A stretch of DNA of 64,000 nt from Astropecten irregularis (taxonomy: Eukaryota > Echinodermata > Asteroidea > Paxillosida > Astropectinidae): positions 5,890,001 to 5,954,000 of the forward strand of contig OZ020251.1 of NCBI GenBank assembly GCA_963971285.1, given 5' to 3'. The notes below the pieces were generated by a model that saw nothing but the letters and a program-made list of their open reading frames with translations, ran no database searches and was not told the DNA's origin. This document shows positions 22,560 to 36,098 of this stretch, one piece after another. The position numbers were made by a program, and so were the translations under genes. Every line of letters starts with the position of its first letter. Positions within the stretch are counted from its first letter, which is position 1.

Positions 22560-23690
22560 TTTTATGTGCAGGGCTTCATCGTGATCGTGCCATTAAGGCA
22601 TTATTTTATCGTAATTTGAGCACGGGTAGGCCTCGCAGCTGTCCACTTTTTTTCTACATTTTTAAAATGCAAACTTTGGTTAGGCCTAGCTAGGCCTACC
22701 ATGCCTACTAGTACTACTAGGTTAGTTACGTGTAGTAGTAGTAGTATAGGGCCTACTACTAAGCCTACTACTACAATACTTTCTAGTTTGCTAGTACTGT
22801 ATAACTAAACTTCTACTCCTTATAGTAGGGGCCTACTTTACTACATTGTAGTATAGGCCTAGTAGTAGTACTACTAGTAGTACTAGTAGTACTAGTAGTA
22901 GGCCTTTTAAAGTTAGTTTATAGTTTCCAAGCGGGCACATGTACAAGTCGACCACAAAACAACTGGGCCAAATTTCATGAAATCCTTTACTGTATTTCAC
23001 GGGATATTTTTCTTTTTGGTAACGGTAACCAACCAAGGAATTTCGGCAGAGTTGTGCAGCGCTGCAGTAACGAATGCCGCAAGAAAAAAAAGGGTCAAAA
23101 TTGCATGTCACAGTACATGTACATGTACCCGGCCAACTACTTGACCGGCATGGTTGTGCCATTGAGGCAATTTCATCGTAATTTGAGCACGGGTAGGCTT
23201 TGCAGCCGTCCAATTTTTTATTACAACATTTTTAAAATACAAACCTTTGGTTAGGCATAGGCCTACTATTTCTACTAGTACTAGTACTGTACTAGTAGGC
23301 CTTCAAAATAACTAAAGACTAGTACTTTATACTAGGCTACATGTAGTATATAGGCATAGTAGTACTACTACTTAAAGGACTACTAGACCTACTAGTAGTA
23401 GTAGTAGTATGCCTTTTAAGGTATTATTTGTGGGCCTATTACAATTAGTATTGTTCTCAAGTGTGCACTGTACAACAAGTCGATCACAGAACAACTGGGG
23501 CCAATTTCATGAAATCCATTACTGTAAGGAATAATTCTTCGCTTATGGCAGCAGATTTATTGAACTTATGGTTAGCGTATTTCAATTCAGAGATTTCTTT
23601 TTGGTAACGGTTACCAATAAATTTCTGCAGATTTGTGCATTTCTGCAGTAATGAATGTTGCAAGAAAAAGAGGCATAGAGGCATAGTACA
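22560..23690. repeat. tandem duplication with TAG/CTA low-complexity core
   Basis: Two units of about 550 bp share GTAATTTGAGCACGGGTAGG, then AATGCAAACtTTGGTTAGGC, then a TAGTAGTACTACTAG-type core, then CCAATTTCATGAAATCC and a GGTAACGG palindrome. Unit 1 is about 22560-23090 and unit 2 about 23150-23690. Confidence 0.65.
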
Positions 23691-24482
23691 TGTTCACGCC
23701 ACCTACTTTACCGACAGTTTTTATCTTTGTCATTTATATTAACATCCATCAGGAATCCAATTTTAAACCAAGACCTAAACCTTTTTAGTTTTTTATATAA
23801 ATTATTACAACTTATTTGAAATGAAAGGCTATTATCATTATTTGTATTTATGAAAAGAAAATTGTACCTTTCTAAAGACCTACATGTGTTTCTATGGTCC
23901 AATCGCAATAGTGCCTTCTTATTCTTATTATTCTTTTATAATAATTATTTTCATCACTTTCTCATTACAGATACATGTATCATCAAATTACCTTGATCTC
24001 CTAACATGGACTGTGAGTCGAAGCAGCTTTGCCATTCTGGTAGGCCTTAAAGTTGGTGACGATATTCCATTTAATTATGTTAAATTTATTTGTTCTCGAT
24101 GAAGGAATTAATCATCAGTTGATGTTATCAGTCATCAAAGAAATGCTTTGCGTAGGCTAATAATGAAAATACTACTAATGCAAGTATCTCAGGCCAGATA
24201 GATTAAACAATGCAAGCAATTAGGAAATTTCATGGAGAAAAAAACATTGTGTTGCAATAGACATCTTTGCTTATGTATTCAAAGCACTTATTTGTGGCAT
24301 ATCTGAATGAAAAAACTGCAGATTACAATTCCCCCATTTAAATAACTACCTATAACTGACACTTGAGGCATAAGGGTGTGCAGCAACCCACCCAAGCATA
24401 ATAATTTATTAATTAAGTAATTAATGTTGCTGATGGAATATTCTGGACATCTGTTGATTGGTCAAATTCTTATACAATGCAG
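23691..24482. other. AT-rich stretch before the satellite
   Basis: I see no coding or repeat structure I can name. Confidence 0.3.
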
Positions 24483-24579
24483 GTAGCCAAGCACAAAACT
24501 TGAACACTGGGGCCATCCTCCATCATACTGACTGATAAGCTTGAAAAACAAAGGAGTCTTTGTGTTAATTGGTGCCCAG
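24483..24579 (+). pseudogene. decayed copy of the exon-like block at 36006
   Basis: It is preceded by tacaatgcag and followed by gtgagtg, like 36006-36098, with a similar interior ending TGCCCAG. Read in the matching frame it meets a TGA after six codons. These two blocks lie on either side of the 131-bp array. Confidence 0.45.
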
Positions 24580-24637
24580 GTGAGTGTTTGATTTAATTAA
24601 CTTCAAACAAAGGGCTTCAAACAAAAGTGGATTAGCA

Positions 24638-27600
24638 TTGACCCTGAAACCATGTCAGGTCAACAGGCCTTGACCTCATGCATATTAATGTAAACTGACC
24701 TTGGGTGACCGCACTCAATTTCAGAAGATAACCAAAAATATGGCAAAATACATCAATCTGAGTGACCTTTGACCCCCAAACCATGTCAGGTCATCAGGCC
24801 TTGACCTCATGCATATTAATATAGACTGACCTGGGTCAACTACTCCCAATTTCAGAAGATAATAAAAAATATGGCAAAATACATCAATCCAATTGACCTT
24901 TGACCCCAAAAGCATGTCAGGTCAACAGGCCTTGACCTCATGCATATTATTATAGACTGACCTGGGCTGACCTCTCCCAATTTCAAAAGATAATCAAAAA
25001 TATGGCAAAATACATCAATCCAATTGACCTTTGACCCCAAAACCATGTCAGGTCAACAGGCCTTGACCTCATGCATATTAATATAGACTGACCTGGGGTG
25101 GCTGCTCCCAATTTCAGGAGATAATCAAAAATATGGCAAAAAACATCAATCCAATTGACCTTTGACCCCAAAACCCTGTCAGGTCAACAGGCCTTGACGT
25201 CATGCATATTAATATAGACTGACCTGGGGTGGCTGCTCCCAATTTCAGAAGATAATCAAAAATATGGCAAAATGCATCAATCTGAATGACCCTTGACCCC
25301 CAAACTATGTCAGGTCAAGAGGCCTTGACCTCATGCATATTAATGTAGACTGACCTGAGCTGACCTCTCCCAATTTCAAAAGATAATCAAAAATATGGCA
25401 AAATACATCAATCTGTATGAACCTTGACCCCCAAACCATGTCAGGTCAAGAGGCCTTGACCTCATGCATATTAATATAGACTGACCTGGGGTTGCTGCTC
25501 CCAATTTCTGGAGATAATCAAAAATACGGCCAAATACATCAATCTAAATGATCCTTGACCCCAAACCATGTCAGGTCAAGAGGCCTTGACCTCATGCATA
25601 TTAATATAGACTGACCTGGGGTTGCTGCTCCCAATTTCTGGAGATAATCAAAAATACGGCCAAATACATCAATCTAAATGATCCTTGACCCCAAACTATG
25701 TGAGGTCAAGAGGCCTTGACCTAATGCATATTAATATAGACTGACCTTGGGTCAACTACTCCCAATTTCAGGAGATAATCAAAAATATGGCAATATACAT
25801 CAATCCAATTGACCTTTGACCCCAAAAGCATGTCAGGTCAACAGGGCTTGACCTCATGCATATTATTATAGACTGACCTGGGGTGGCTGCTCCCAATTTC
25901 AAAAGATAATCAAAAATATGGCAAAATACATCAATCTGAGTGACCTTTGACCTCCAAACCATGTCAGGTCAAGAGGCCTTGACCTCATGCATATCAATAT
26001 AGACTGACCTTGGGTCCACTATTTCCAATTTCAGAAGATAATCAAAAATTTGGCAAAATACATCAATCCTATTGAACTTTGACCCCAGAACCCTCTCAGG
26101 TCAACAGGCCTTGACCTCATGCATATTAATATAGACTGACCTGGGCTGACCTCTCCCAATTTCAGAAGATAATCAAAAATTTGGCAAAATACATCAATCC
26201 AATTGAACTTTGACCCCAGAACCCTGTCAGGTCAACAGGCCTTGACCTCATGCATATTATTATAGACTGACCTGGGCTGACCTCTCCCAATTTCAGAAGA
26301 TAATCAAAAATATGGCAAAATACATCAATCCAATTGAACTTTGACCCCAAAACCCTGTCAGGTCAACAGGCCTTGACCTCATGCATATTATTATAGACTG
26401 ACCTGGGCTGACCTCTCCCAATTTCAGAAGATAATCAAAAATATGGCAAAATACATCAATCCAATTGAACTTTGACCCCAGAAGCCGGTCAGGTCAACAG
26501 GCCTTGACCTCATGCATATTAATATAGACTGACCTGGGCTGACCTCTCCCAATTTCAGAAGATAATCAAAAATTTGGCAAAATACATCAATCCAATTGAA
26601 CTTTGACCCCAGAACCCTGTCAGGTCAACAGGCCTTGACCTCATGCATATTATTATAGACTGACCTGGGCTGACCTCTCCCAATTTCAGAAGATATTCAA
26701 AAATATGGCAAAATACATCAATCCAATTGACCTTTGAGCCCAAAACCATGTCAGGTCAAGAGGCCTTGACCTCATGCATATTAATATAGACTGACCTGGG
26801 CTGACCTCTCCCATTTTCAGAAGATAATCAAAAATATGGCAAAATACATCAATCCGAATGACCCTTGACCTCGAAACCCTGTCAGGTCAACAGGCCTTGA
26901 CCTCATGCATATTAATATAGACTGACCTGGGGTGGCTGCTCCCAATTTCAGAAGATAATCAAAAATATGGCAAAATACATCAATCTGAATGACCCTTGAC
27001 CCCCAAACTATGTCAGGTCAACAGGCCTTGACCTCATGCATATTATTATAGACTGACCTGGGCTGACCTCTCCCAATTTCAGAAGATAATCAAAAATATG
27101 GCAAAATACATCAATCCAATTGAATTTTGACCCCAAAACCCTGTCAGGTCAACAGGCCTTGACCTCATGCATATTATTATAGACTGACCTGGGCTGACCT
27201 CTCCCAATTTCAGAAGATAATCAAAAATATGGCAAAATACATCAATCCAATTGAACTTTTACCCCAGAACCCTGTCAGGTCAAGAGGCCTTGACCTCATG
27301 CATATTAATTAGACTGAACTTGGGTCAAATACTCCCAATTTCAGAAGATATTTAAAAATATGGCAAAATACATCAATCCAATTGACCTTTGAGCCCAAAA
27401 CCATGTCAGGTCAAGAGGCCTTGACCTCATGCATATTAATATAGACTGACCTGGGCTGACCTCTCCCATTTTCAGAAGATAATCAAAAATATGGCAAAAT
27501 ACATCAATCTGAATGACCCTTGACCCCAAAACCCTGTCAGGTCAACAGGCCTTGACCTCATGCATATTAATATAGACTGACCTGGGGTGGCTGCTCCCAA

Positions 27601-30600
27601 TTTCAGAAGATAATCTAAAATATGGCAAAATACATCAATCTGAATGACCCTTGACCCCAAAACAATGTCAGGTCAACAGGCCTTGACCTCATGCAAATTA
27701 ATATAGACTGACCTGGGGTGGCTGCTCCCAATTTCAGGAGATAATCAAAAATATGGCAAAATACATCAATCTGAGTGACCTTTGACCTCCAAACCATGTC
27801 AGGTCAACAGGCCTTGACCTCATGCATATTAATATAGACTGACCTTGGGTCAACTACTCCCAATTTCAGAAGATAATCAAAAATTTGGCAAAATACATCA
27901 ATCCTATTGAACTTTTACCCCAGAACCCTGTCAGGTCAAGAGGCCTTGACCTCATGCATATTAATTAGACTGAACTTGGGTCAAATACTCCCAATTTCAG
28001 AAGATATTCAAAAATATGGCAAAATACATCAATCCAATTGACCTTTGAGCCCAAAACCATGTCAGGTCAAGAGGCCTTGACCTCATGCATATTAATATAG
28101 ACTGACCTGGGCTGACCTCTCCCATTTTCAGAAGATAATCAAAAATATGGCAAAATACATCAATCTGAATGACCCTTGACCCCAAAACCCTGTCAGGTCA
28201 ACAGGCCTTGACCTCATGCATATTAATATAGACTGACCTGGGGTGGCTGCTCCCAATTTCAGAAGATAATCAAAAATATGGCAAAATACATCAATCTGAA
28301 TGACCCTTGACCCCAAAACAATGTCAGGTCAACAGGCCTTGACCTCATGCAAATTAATATAGACTGACCTGGGGTGGCTGCTCCCAATTTCAGGAGATAA
28401 TCAAAAATATGGCAAAATACATCAATCTGAGTGACCTTTGACCTCCAAACCATGTCAGGTCAACAGGCCTTGACCTCATGCATATTATTATAGACTGACC
28501 TGGGCTGACCTCTCCCAATTTCAGAAGATAATCAAAAATATGGCAAAATACATCAATCCAATTGAACTTTGACCCCAAAACCCTGTCAGGTCAACAGGCC
28601 TTGACCTCATGCATATTATTATAGACTGACCTGGGCTGACCTCTCCCAATTTCAGAAGATAATCAAAAATATGGCAAAATACATCAATCCAATTGAACTT
28701 TGACCCCAGAACCCTGTCAGGTCAAGAGGCCTTGACCTCATGCATATTAATTAGACTGAACTTGGGTCAAATACTCCCAATTTCAGAAGATATTCAAAAA
28801 TATGGCAAAATACATCAATCCAATTGACCTTTGAGCCCAAAACCATGTCAGGTCAAGAGGCCTTGACCTCATGCATATTAATATAGACTGACCTGGGCTG
28901 ACCTCTCCCATTTTCAGAAGATAATCAAAAATATGGCAAAATACATCAATCCGAATGACCCTTGACCTCGAAACCCTGTCAGGTCAACAGGCCTTGACCT
29001 CATGCATATTAATATAGACTGACCTGGGGTGGCTGCTCCCAATTTCAGAAGATAATCAAAAATATGGCAAAATACATCAATCTGAATGACCCTTGACCCC
29101 CAAACTATGTCAGGTCAACAGGCCTTGACCTCATGCATATTATTATAGACTGACCTGGGCTGACCTCTCCCAATTTCAGAAGATAATCAAAAATATGGCA
29201 AAATACATCAATCCAATTGAATTTTGACCCCAAAACCCTGTCAGGTCAACAGGCCTTGACCTCATGCATATTATTATAGACTGACCTGGGCTGACCTCTC
29301 CCAATTTCAGAAGATAATCAAAAATATGGCAAAATACATCAATCCAATTGAACTTTTACCCCAGAACCCTGTCAGGTCAAGAGGCCTTGACCTCATGCAT
29401 ATTAATTAGACTGAACTTGGGTCAAATACTCCCAATTTCAGAAGATATTCAAAAATATGGCAAAATACATCAATCCAATTGACCTTTGAGCCCAAAACCA
29501 TGTCAGGTCAAGAGGCCTTGACCTCATGCATATTAATATAGACTGACCTGGGCTGACCTCTCCCATTTTCAGAAGATAATCAAAAATATGGCAAAATACA
29601 TCAATCTGAATGACCCTTGACCCCAAAACCCTGTCAGGTCAACAGGCCTTGACCTCATGCATATTAATATAGACTGACCTGGGGTGGCTGCTCCCAATTT
29701 CAGAAGATAATCTAAAATATGGCAAAATACATCAATCTGAATGACCCTTGACCCCAAAACAATGTCAGGTCAACAGGCCTTGACCTCATGCAAATTAATA
29801 TAGACTGACCTGGGGTGGCTGCTCCCAATTTCAGGAGATAATCAAAAATATGGCAAAATACATCAATCTGAGTGACCTTTGACCTCCAAACCATGTCAGG
29901 TCAACAGGCCTTGACCTCATGCATATTAATATAGACTGACCTTGGGTCAACTACTCCCAATTTCAGAAGATAATCAAAAATTTGGCAAAATACATCAATC
30001 CTATTGAACTTTTACCCCAGAACCCTGTCAGGTCAAGAGGCCTTGACCTCATGCATATTAATTAGACTGAACTTGGGTCAAATACTCCCAATTTCAGAAG
30101 ATATTCAAAAATATGGCAAAATACATCAATCCAATTGACCTTTGAGCCCAAAACCATGTCAGGTCAAGAGGCCTTGACCTCATGCATATTAATATAGACT
30201 GACCTGGGCTGACCTCTCCCATTTTCAGAAGATAATCAAAAATATGGCAAAATACATCAATCTGAATGACCCTTGACCCCAAAACCCTGTCAGGTCAACA
30301 GGCCTTGACCTCATGCATATTAATATAGACTGACCTGGGGTGGCTGCTCCCAATTTCAGAAGATAATCAAAAATATGGCAAAATACATCAATCTGAATGA
30401 CCCTTGACCCCAAAACAATGTCAGGTCAACAGGCCTTGACCTCATGCAAATTAATATAGACTGACCTGGGCTGACCTCTCCCATTTTCAGAAGATAATCA
30501 AAAATATGGCAAAATACATCAATCTGAATGACCCTTGACCCCAAAACCCTGTCAGGTCAACAGGCCTTGACCTCATGCATATTAATATAGACTGACCTGG

Positions 30601-33600
30601 GGTGGCTGCTCCCAATTTCAGAAGATAATCAAAAATATGGCAAAATACATCAATCTGAATGACCCTTGACCCCAAAACAATGTCAGGTCAACAGGCCTTG
30701 ACCTCATGCAAATTAATATAGACTGACCTGGGGTGGCTGCTCCCAATTTCAGGAGATAATCAAAAATATGGCAAAATACATCAATCTGAGTGACCTTTGA
30801 CCCCCAAACCATGTCAGGTCATCAGGCCTTGACCTCATGCATATTAATATAGACTGACCTGGGTCAACTACTCCCAATTTCAGAAGATAATAAAAAATAT
30901 GGCAAAATACATCAATCCAATTGACCTTTGACCCCAAAAGCATGTCAGGTCAACAGGCCTTGACCTCATGCATATTATTATAGACTGACCTGGGCTGACC
31001 TCTCCCAATTTCAAAAGATAATCAAAAATATGGCAAAATACATCAATCCAATTGACCTTTGACCCCAAAACCATGTCAGGTCAACAGGCCTTGACCTCAT
31101 GCATATTAATATAGACTGACCTGGGGTGGCTGCTCCCAATTTCAGGAGATAATCAAAAATATGGCAAAAAACATCAATCCAATTGACCTTTGACCCCAAA
31201 ACCCTGTCAGGTCAACAGGCCTTGACGTCATGCATATTAATATAGACTGACCTGGGGTGGCTGCTCCCAATTTCAGAAGATAATCTAAAATATGGCAAAA
31301 TACATCAATCTGAATGACCCTTGACCCCAAAACAATGTCAGGTCAACAGGCCTTGACCTCATGCAAATTAATATAGACTGACCTGGGGTGGCTGCTCCCA
31401 ATTTCAGGAGATTATCAAAAATATGGCAAAATACATCAATCTGAGTGACCTTTGACCTCCAAACCATGTCAGGTCAACAGGCCTTGACCTCATGCATATT
31501 AATATAGACTGACCTTGGGTCAACTACTCCCAATTTCAGAAGATAATCAAAAATTTGGCAAAATACATCAATCCTATTGAACTTTTACCCCAGAACCCTG
31601 TCAGGTCAAGAGGCCTTGACCTCATGCATATTAATTAGACTGAACTTGGGTCAAATACTCCCAATTTCAGAAGATATTCAAAAATATGGCAAAATACATC
31701 AATCCAATTGACCTTTGAGCCCAAAACCATGCCAGGTCAAGAGGCCTTGACCTCATGCATATTAATATAGACTGACCTGGGCTGACCTCTCCCATTTTCA
31801 GAAGATAATCAAAAATATGGCAAAATACATCAATCTGAATGACCCTTGACCCCAAAACCCTGTCAGGTCAACAGGCCTTGACCTCATGCATATTAATATA
31901 GACTGACCTGGGGTGGCTGCTCCCAATTTCAGAAGATAATCAAAAATATGGCAAAATACATCAATCTGAATGACCCTTGACCCCAAAACAATGTCAGGTC
32001 AACAGGCCTTGACCTCATGCAAATTAATATAGACTGACCTGGGGTGGCTGCTCCCAATTTCAGGAGATAATCAAAAATATGGCAAAATACATCAATCTGA
32101 GTGACCTTTGACCTCCAAACCATGTCAGGTCAACAGGCCTTGACCTCATGCATATTATTATAGACTGACCTGGGCTGACCTCTCCCAATTTCAGAAGATA
32201 ATCAAAAATATGGCAAAATACATCAATCCAATTGAACTTTGACCCCAAAACCCTGTCAGGTCAACAGGCCTTGACCTCATGCATATTATTATAGACTGAC
32301 CTGGGCTGACCTCTCCCAATTTCAGAAGATAATCAAAAATATGGCAAAATACATCAATCCAATTGAACTTTGACCCCAGAACCCTGTCAGGTCAAGAGGC
32401 CTTGACCTCATGCATATTAATTAGACTGAACTTGGGTCAAATACTCCCAATTTCAGAAGATATTCAAAAATATGGCAAAATACATCAATCCAATTGACCT
32501 TTGAGCCCAAAACCATGTCAGGTCAAGAGGCCTTGACCTCATGCATATTAATATAGACTGACCTGGGCTGACCTCTCCCATTTTCAGAAGATAATCAAAA
32601 ATATGGCAAAATACATCAATCCGAATGACCCTTGACCTCGAAACCCTGTCAGGTCAACAGGCCTTGACCTCATGCATATTAATATAGACTGACCTGGGGT
32701 GGCTGCTCCCAATTTCAGAAGATAATCAAAAATATGGCAAAATACATCAATCTGAATGACCCTTGACCCCCAAACTATGTCAGGTCAACAGGCCTTGACC
32801 TCATGCATATTATTATAGACTGACCTGGGCTGACCTCTCCCAATTTCAGAAGATAATCAAAAATATGGCAAAATACATCAATCCAATTGAACTTTGACCC
32901 TTAAAACCCTGTCAGGTCAACAGGCCTTGACCTCATGCATATTATTATAGACTGACCTGGGCTGACCTCTCCCAATTTCAGAAGATAATCAAAAATATGG
33001 CAAAATACATCAATCCAATTGAACTTTTACCCCAGAACCCTGTCAGGTCAAGAGGCCTTGACCTCATGCATATTAATATAGACTGACCTGGGCTGACCTC
33101 TCCCATTTTCAGAAGATAATCAAAAATATGGCAAAATACATCAATCTGAATGACCCTTGACCCCAAAACCCTGTCAGGTCAACAGGCCTTGACCTCATGC
33201 ATATTAATATAGACTGACCTGGGGTGGCTGCTCCCAATTTCAGAAGATAATCAAAAATATGGCAAAATACATCAATCTGAATGACCCTTGACCCCAAAAC
33301 AATGTCAGGTCAACAGGCCTTGACCTCATGCAAATTAATATAGACTGACCTGGGGTGGCTGCTCCCAATTTCAGGAGATAATCAAAAATATGGCAAAATA
33401 CATCAATCTGAGTGACCTTTGACCTCCAAACCATGTCAGGTCAACAGGCCTTGACCTCATGCATATTATTATAGACTGACCTGGGCTGACCTCTCCCAAT
33501 TTCAGAAGATAATCAAAAATATGGCAAAATACATCAATCCAATTGAACTTTGACCCCAAAACCCTGTCAGGTCAACAGGCCTTGACCTCATGCATATTAT

Positions 33601-35878
33601 TATAGACTGACCTGGGCTGACCTCTCCCAATTTCAGAAGATAATCAAAAATATGGCAAAATACATCAATCCAATTGAACTTTGACCCCAGAACCCTGTCA
33701 GGTCAAGAGGCCTTGACCTCATGCATATTAATTAGACTGAACTTGGGTCAAATACTCCCAATTTCAGAAGATATTCAAAAATATGGCAAAATACATCAAT
33801 CCAATTGACCTTTGAGCCCAAAACCATGTCAGGTCAAGAGGCCTTGACCTCATGCATATTAATATAGACTGACCTGGGCTGACCTCTCCCATTTTCAGAA
33901 GATAATCAAAAATATGGCAAAATACATCAATCCGAATGACCCTTGACCTCGAAACCCTGTCAGGTCAACAGGCCTTGACCTCATGCATATTAATATAGAC
34001 TGACCTGGGGTGGCTGCTCCCAATTTCAGAAGATAATCAAAAATATGGCAAAATACATCAATCTGAATGACCCTTGACCCCCAAACTATGTCAGGTCAAC
34101 AGGCCTTGACCTCATGCATATTATTATAGACTGACCTGGGCTGACCTCTCCCAATTTCAGAAGATAATCAAAAATATGGCAAAATACATCAATCCAATTG
34201 AACTTTGACCCTTAAAACCCTGTCAGGTCAACAGGCCTTGACCTCATGCATATTATTATAGACTGACCTGGGCTGACCTCTCCCAATTTCAGAAGATAAT
34301 CAAAAATATGGCAAAATACATCAATCCAATTGAACTTTTACCCCAGAACCCTGTCAGGTCAAGAGGCCTTGACCTCATGCATATTAATTAGACTGAACTT
34401 GGGTCAAATACTCCCAATTTCAGAAGATTTTCAAAAATATGGCAAAATACATCAATCCAATTGACCTTTGAGCCCAAAACCATGTCAGGTCAAGAGGCCT
34501 TGACCTCATGCATATTAATATAGACTGACCTGGGCTGACCTCTCCCATTTTCAGAAGATAATCAAAAATATGGCAAAATACATCAATCTGAATGACCCTT
34601 GACCCCAAAACCCTGTCAGGTCAACAGGCCTTGACCTCATGCATATTAATATAGACTGACCTGGGGTGGCTGCTCCCAATTTCAGAAGATAATCTAAAAT
34701 ATGGCAAAATACATCAATCTGAATGACCCTTGACCCCAAAACAATGTCAGGTCAACAGGCCTTGACCTCATGCAAATTAATATAGACTGACCTGGGGTGG
34801 CTGCTCCCAATTTCAGGAGATAATCAAAAATATGGCAAAATACATCAATCTGAGTGACCTTTGACCTCCAAACCATGTCAGGTCAACAGGCCTTGACCTC
34901 ATGCATATTAATATAGACTGACCTTGGGTCAACTACTCCCAATTTCAGAAGATAATCAAAAATTTGGCAAAATACATCAATCCTATTGAACTTTGACCCC
35001 AGAACCCTGTCAGGTCAACAGGCCTTGACCTCATGCATATTAATATAGACTGACCTGGGCTGACCTCTCCCAATTTCAGAAGATAATCAAAAATATGGCA
35101 AAATACATCAATCCAATTGAACTTTGACCCCAGAACCCTGTCAGGTCAAGAGGCCTTGACCTCATGCATATTAATTAGACTGAACTTGGGTCAAATACTC
35201 CCAATTTCAGAAGATATTCAAAAATATGGCAAAATACATCAATCCAATTGAACTTTGACCCCAGAACCCTGTCAGGTCAACAGGCCTTGACCTCATGCAT
35301 ATTATTATAGACTGACCAGGGCTGACCTCTCCCAATTTCAGAAGATAATCAAAAATATGGCAAAATACATCAATCCAATTGAACTTTGACCCCAGAACCC
35401 TGTCAGGTCAAGAGGCCTTGACCTCATGCATATTAATATAGACTGACCTGGGGTGGCTGCTTCAAATTTCACAAGATAATCAAATATATGGCAAAATACA
35501 TCAATCTAAATGATCCTTGACCCCAAAACCATGTCAGGTCAACAGGCCTTGACCTCATGCATATTAATGTAGACTGACCTGGGCTGACCTCTCCCAATTT
35601 TAGGAGATAATCAAAAATATGGCAAAATACATCAATCAAATTGACCTTTGAACCCAAAACCATGTCAGGTCAACAGGCCTTGACCTCATGCATATTAATA
35701 TAGACTGACCGGGGTTGATCGCTCCCAATTTCCGAAAATAACAAAAAATATGGCAAAATACAAGCAAGCAGATGAGCTTTTACCTCAAAACCATGTCAGG
35801 TCAACAGGCTTTGACGTCATGCATATTAATATAGACTTACCGCTCCCAATTTCATAAAATAAATATGTTGAAATACAA
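24638..35878. repeat. 131-bp satellite array, about 86 monomers
   Basis: Monomers of about 131 bp carry the landmarks TTGACCTCATGCATATTAAT, CCCAATTTCAGAAGATAATC and ATGGCAAAATACATCAATC. Units at both edges are more diverged than internal ones, as expected if unequal exchange homogenises the centre. Identical multi-monomer blocks recur at offsets of 656, 1,311, 2,097, 3,670 and 6,028 bp, all close to whole multiples of 131. Most monomers hold several AGGTCA-type half-sites. Minus-strand frames of 60-64 codons exist in nearly every unit but shift frame between units and are not genes. Confidence 0.97.
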
Positions 35879-36005
35879 ATCTTTGGTTCTTACTTGGTTA
35901 ATCTGATTACTCGGAGTCTAATGGTGTTCCTCTTTGCACCCAAAGAAATTTGTGCAATCCTCAGTTAATATTATGGATCCTTGTTGATGTTCTTGTACAA
36001 TGCAG

Positions 36006-36098
36006 GTTACCAAACACTTAATTGGAAGACTTTGTCCAACCATCGTCATCCTGACTAGTGTACTTGTGAAGATTGTCCAGCTTCTAGTTTGTGCCCAG
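36006..36098 (+). CDS. exon-like block, 31 codons, unrecognised
   Basis: It has a tacaatgcag acceptor, an open phase 0 frame of 93 nt and a CCCAG|gtgagt donor. The peptide is hydrophobic (VILTSVLVKIVQLLV) and could be a membrane anchor. A possible next exon opens at 36888 after gtcttacag. It might be the N-terminus of the P450 remnant at 37735, but I cannot confirm this. Confidence 0.35.

Noticed and set aside
24721-35663. Dozens of overlapping minus-strand frames of 60-64 codons in the satellite, which look like a protein family
   Set aside because: The period of 131 is not a multiple of three, so each frame stops and restarts in the next unit. There are no splice sites or start context. 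They are a by-product of the repeat.
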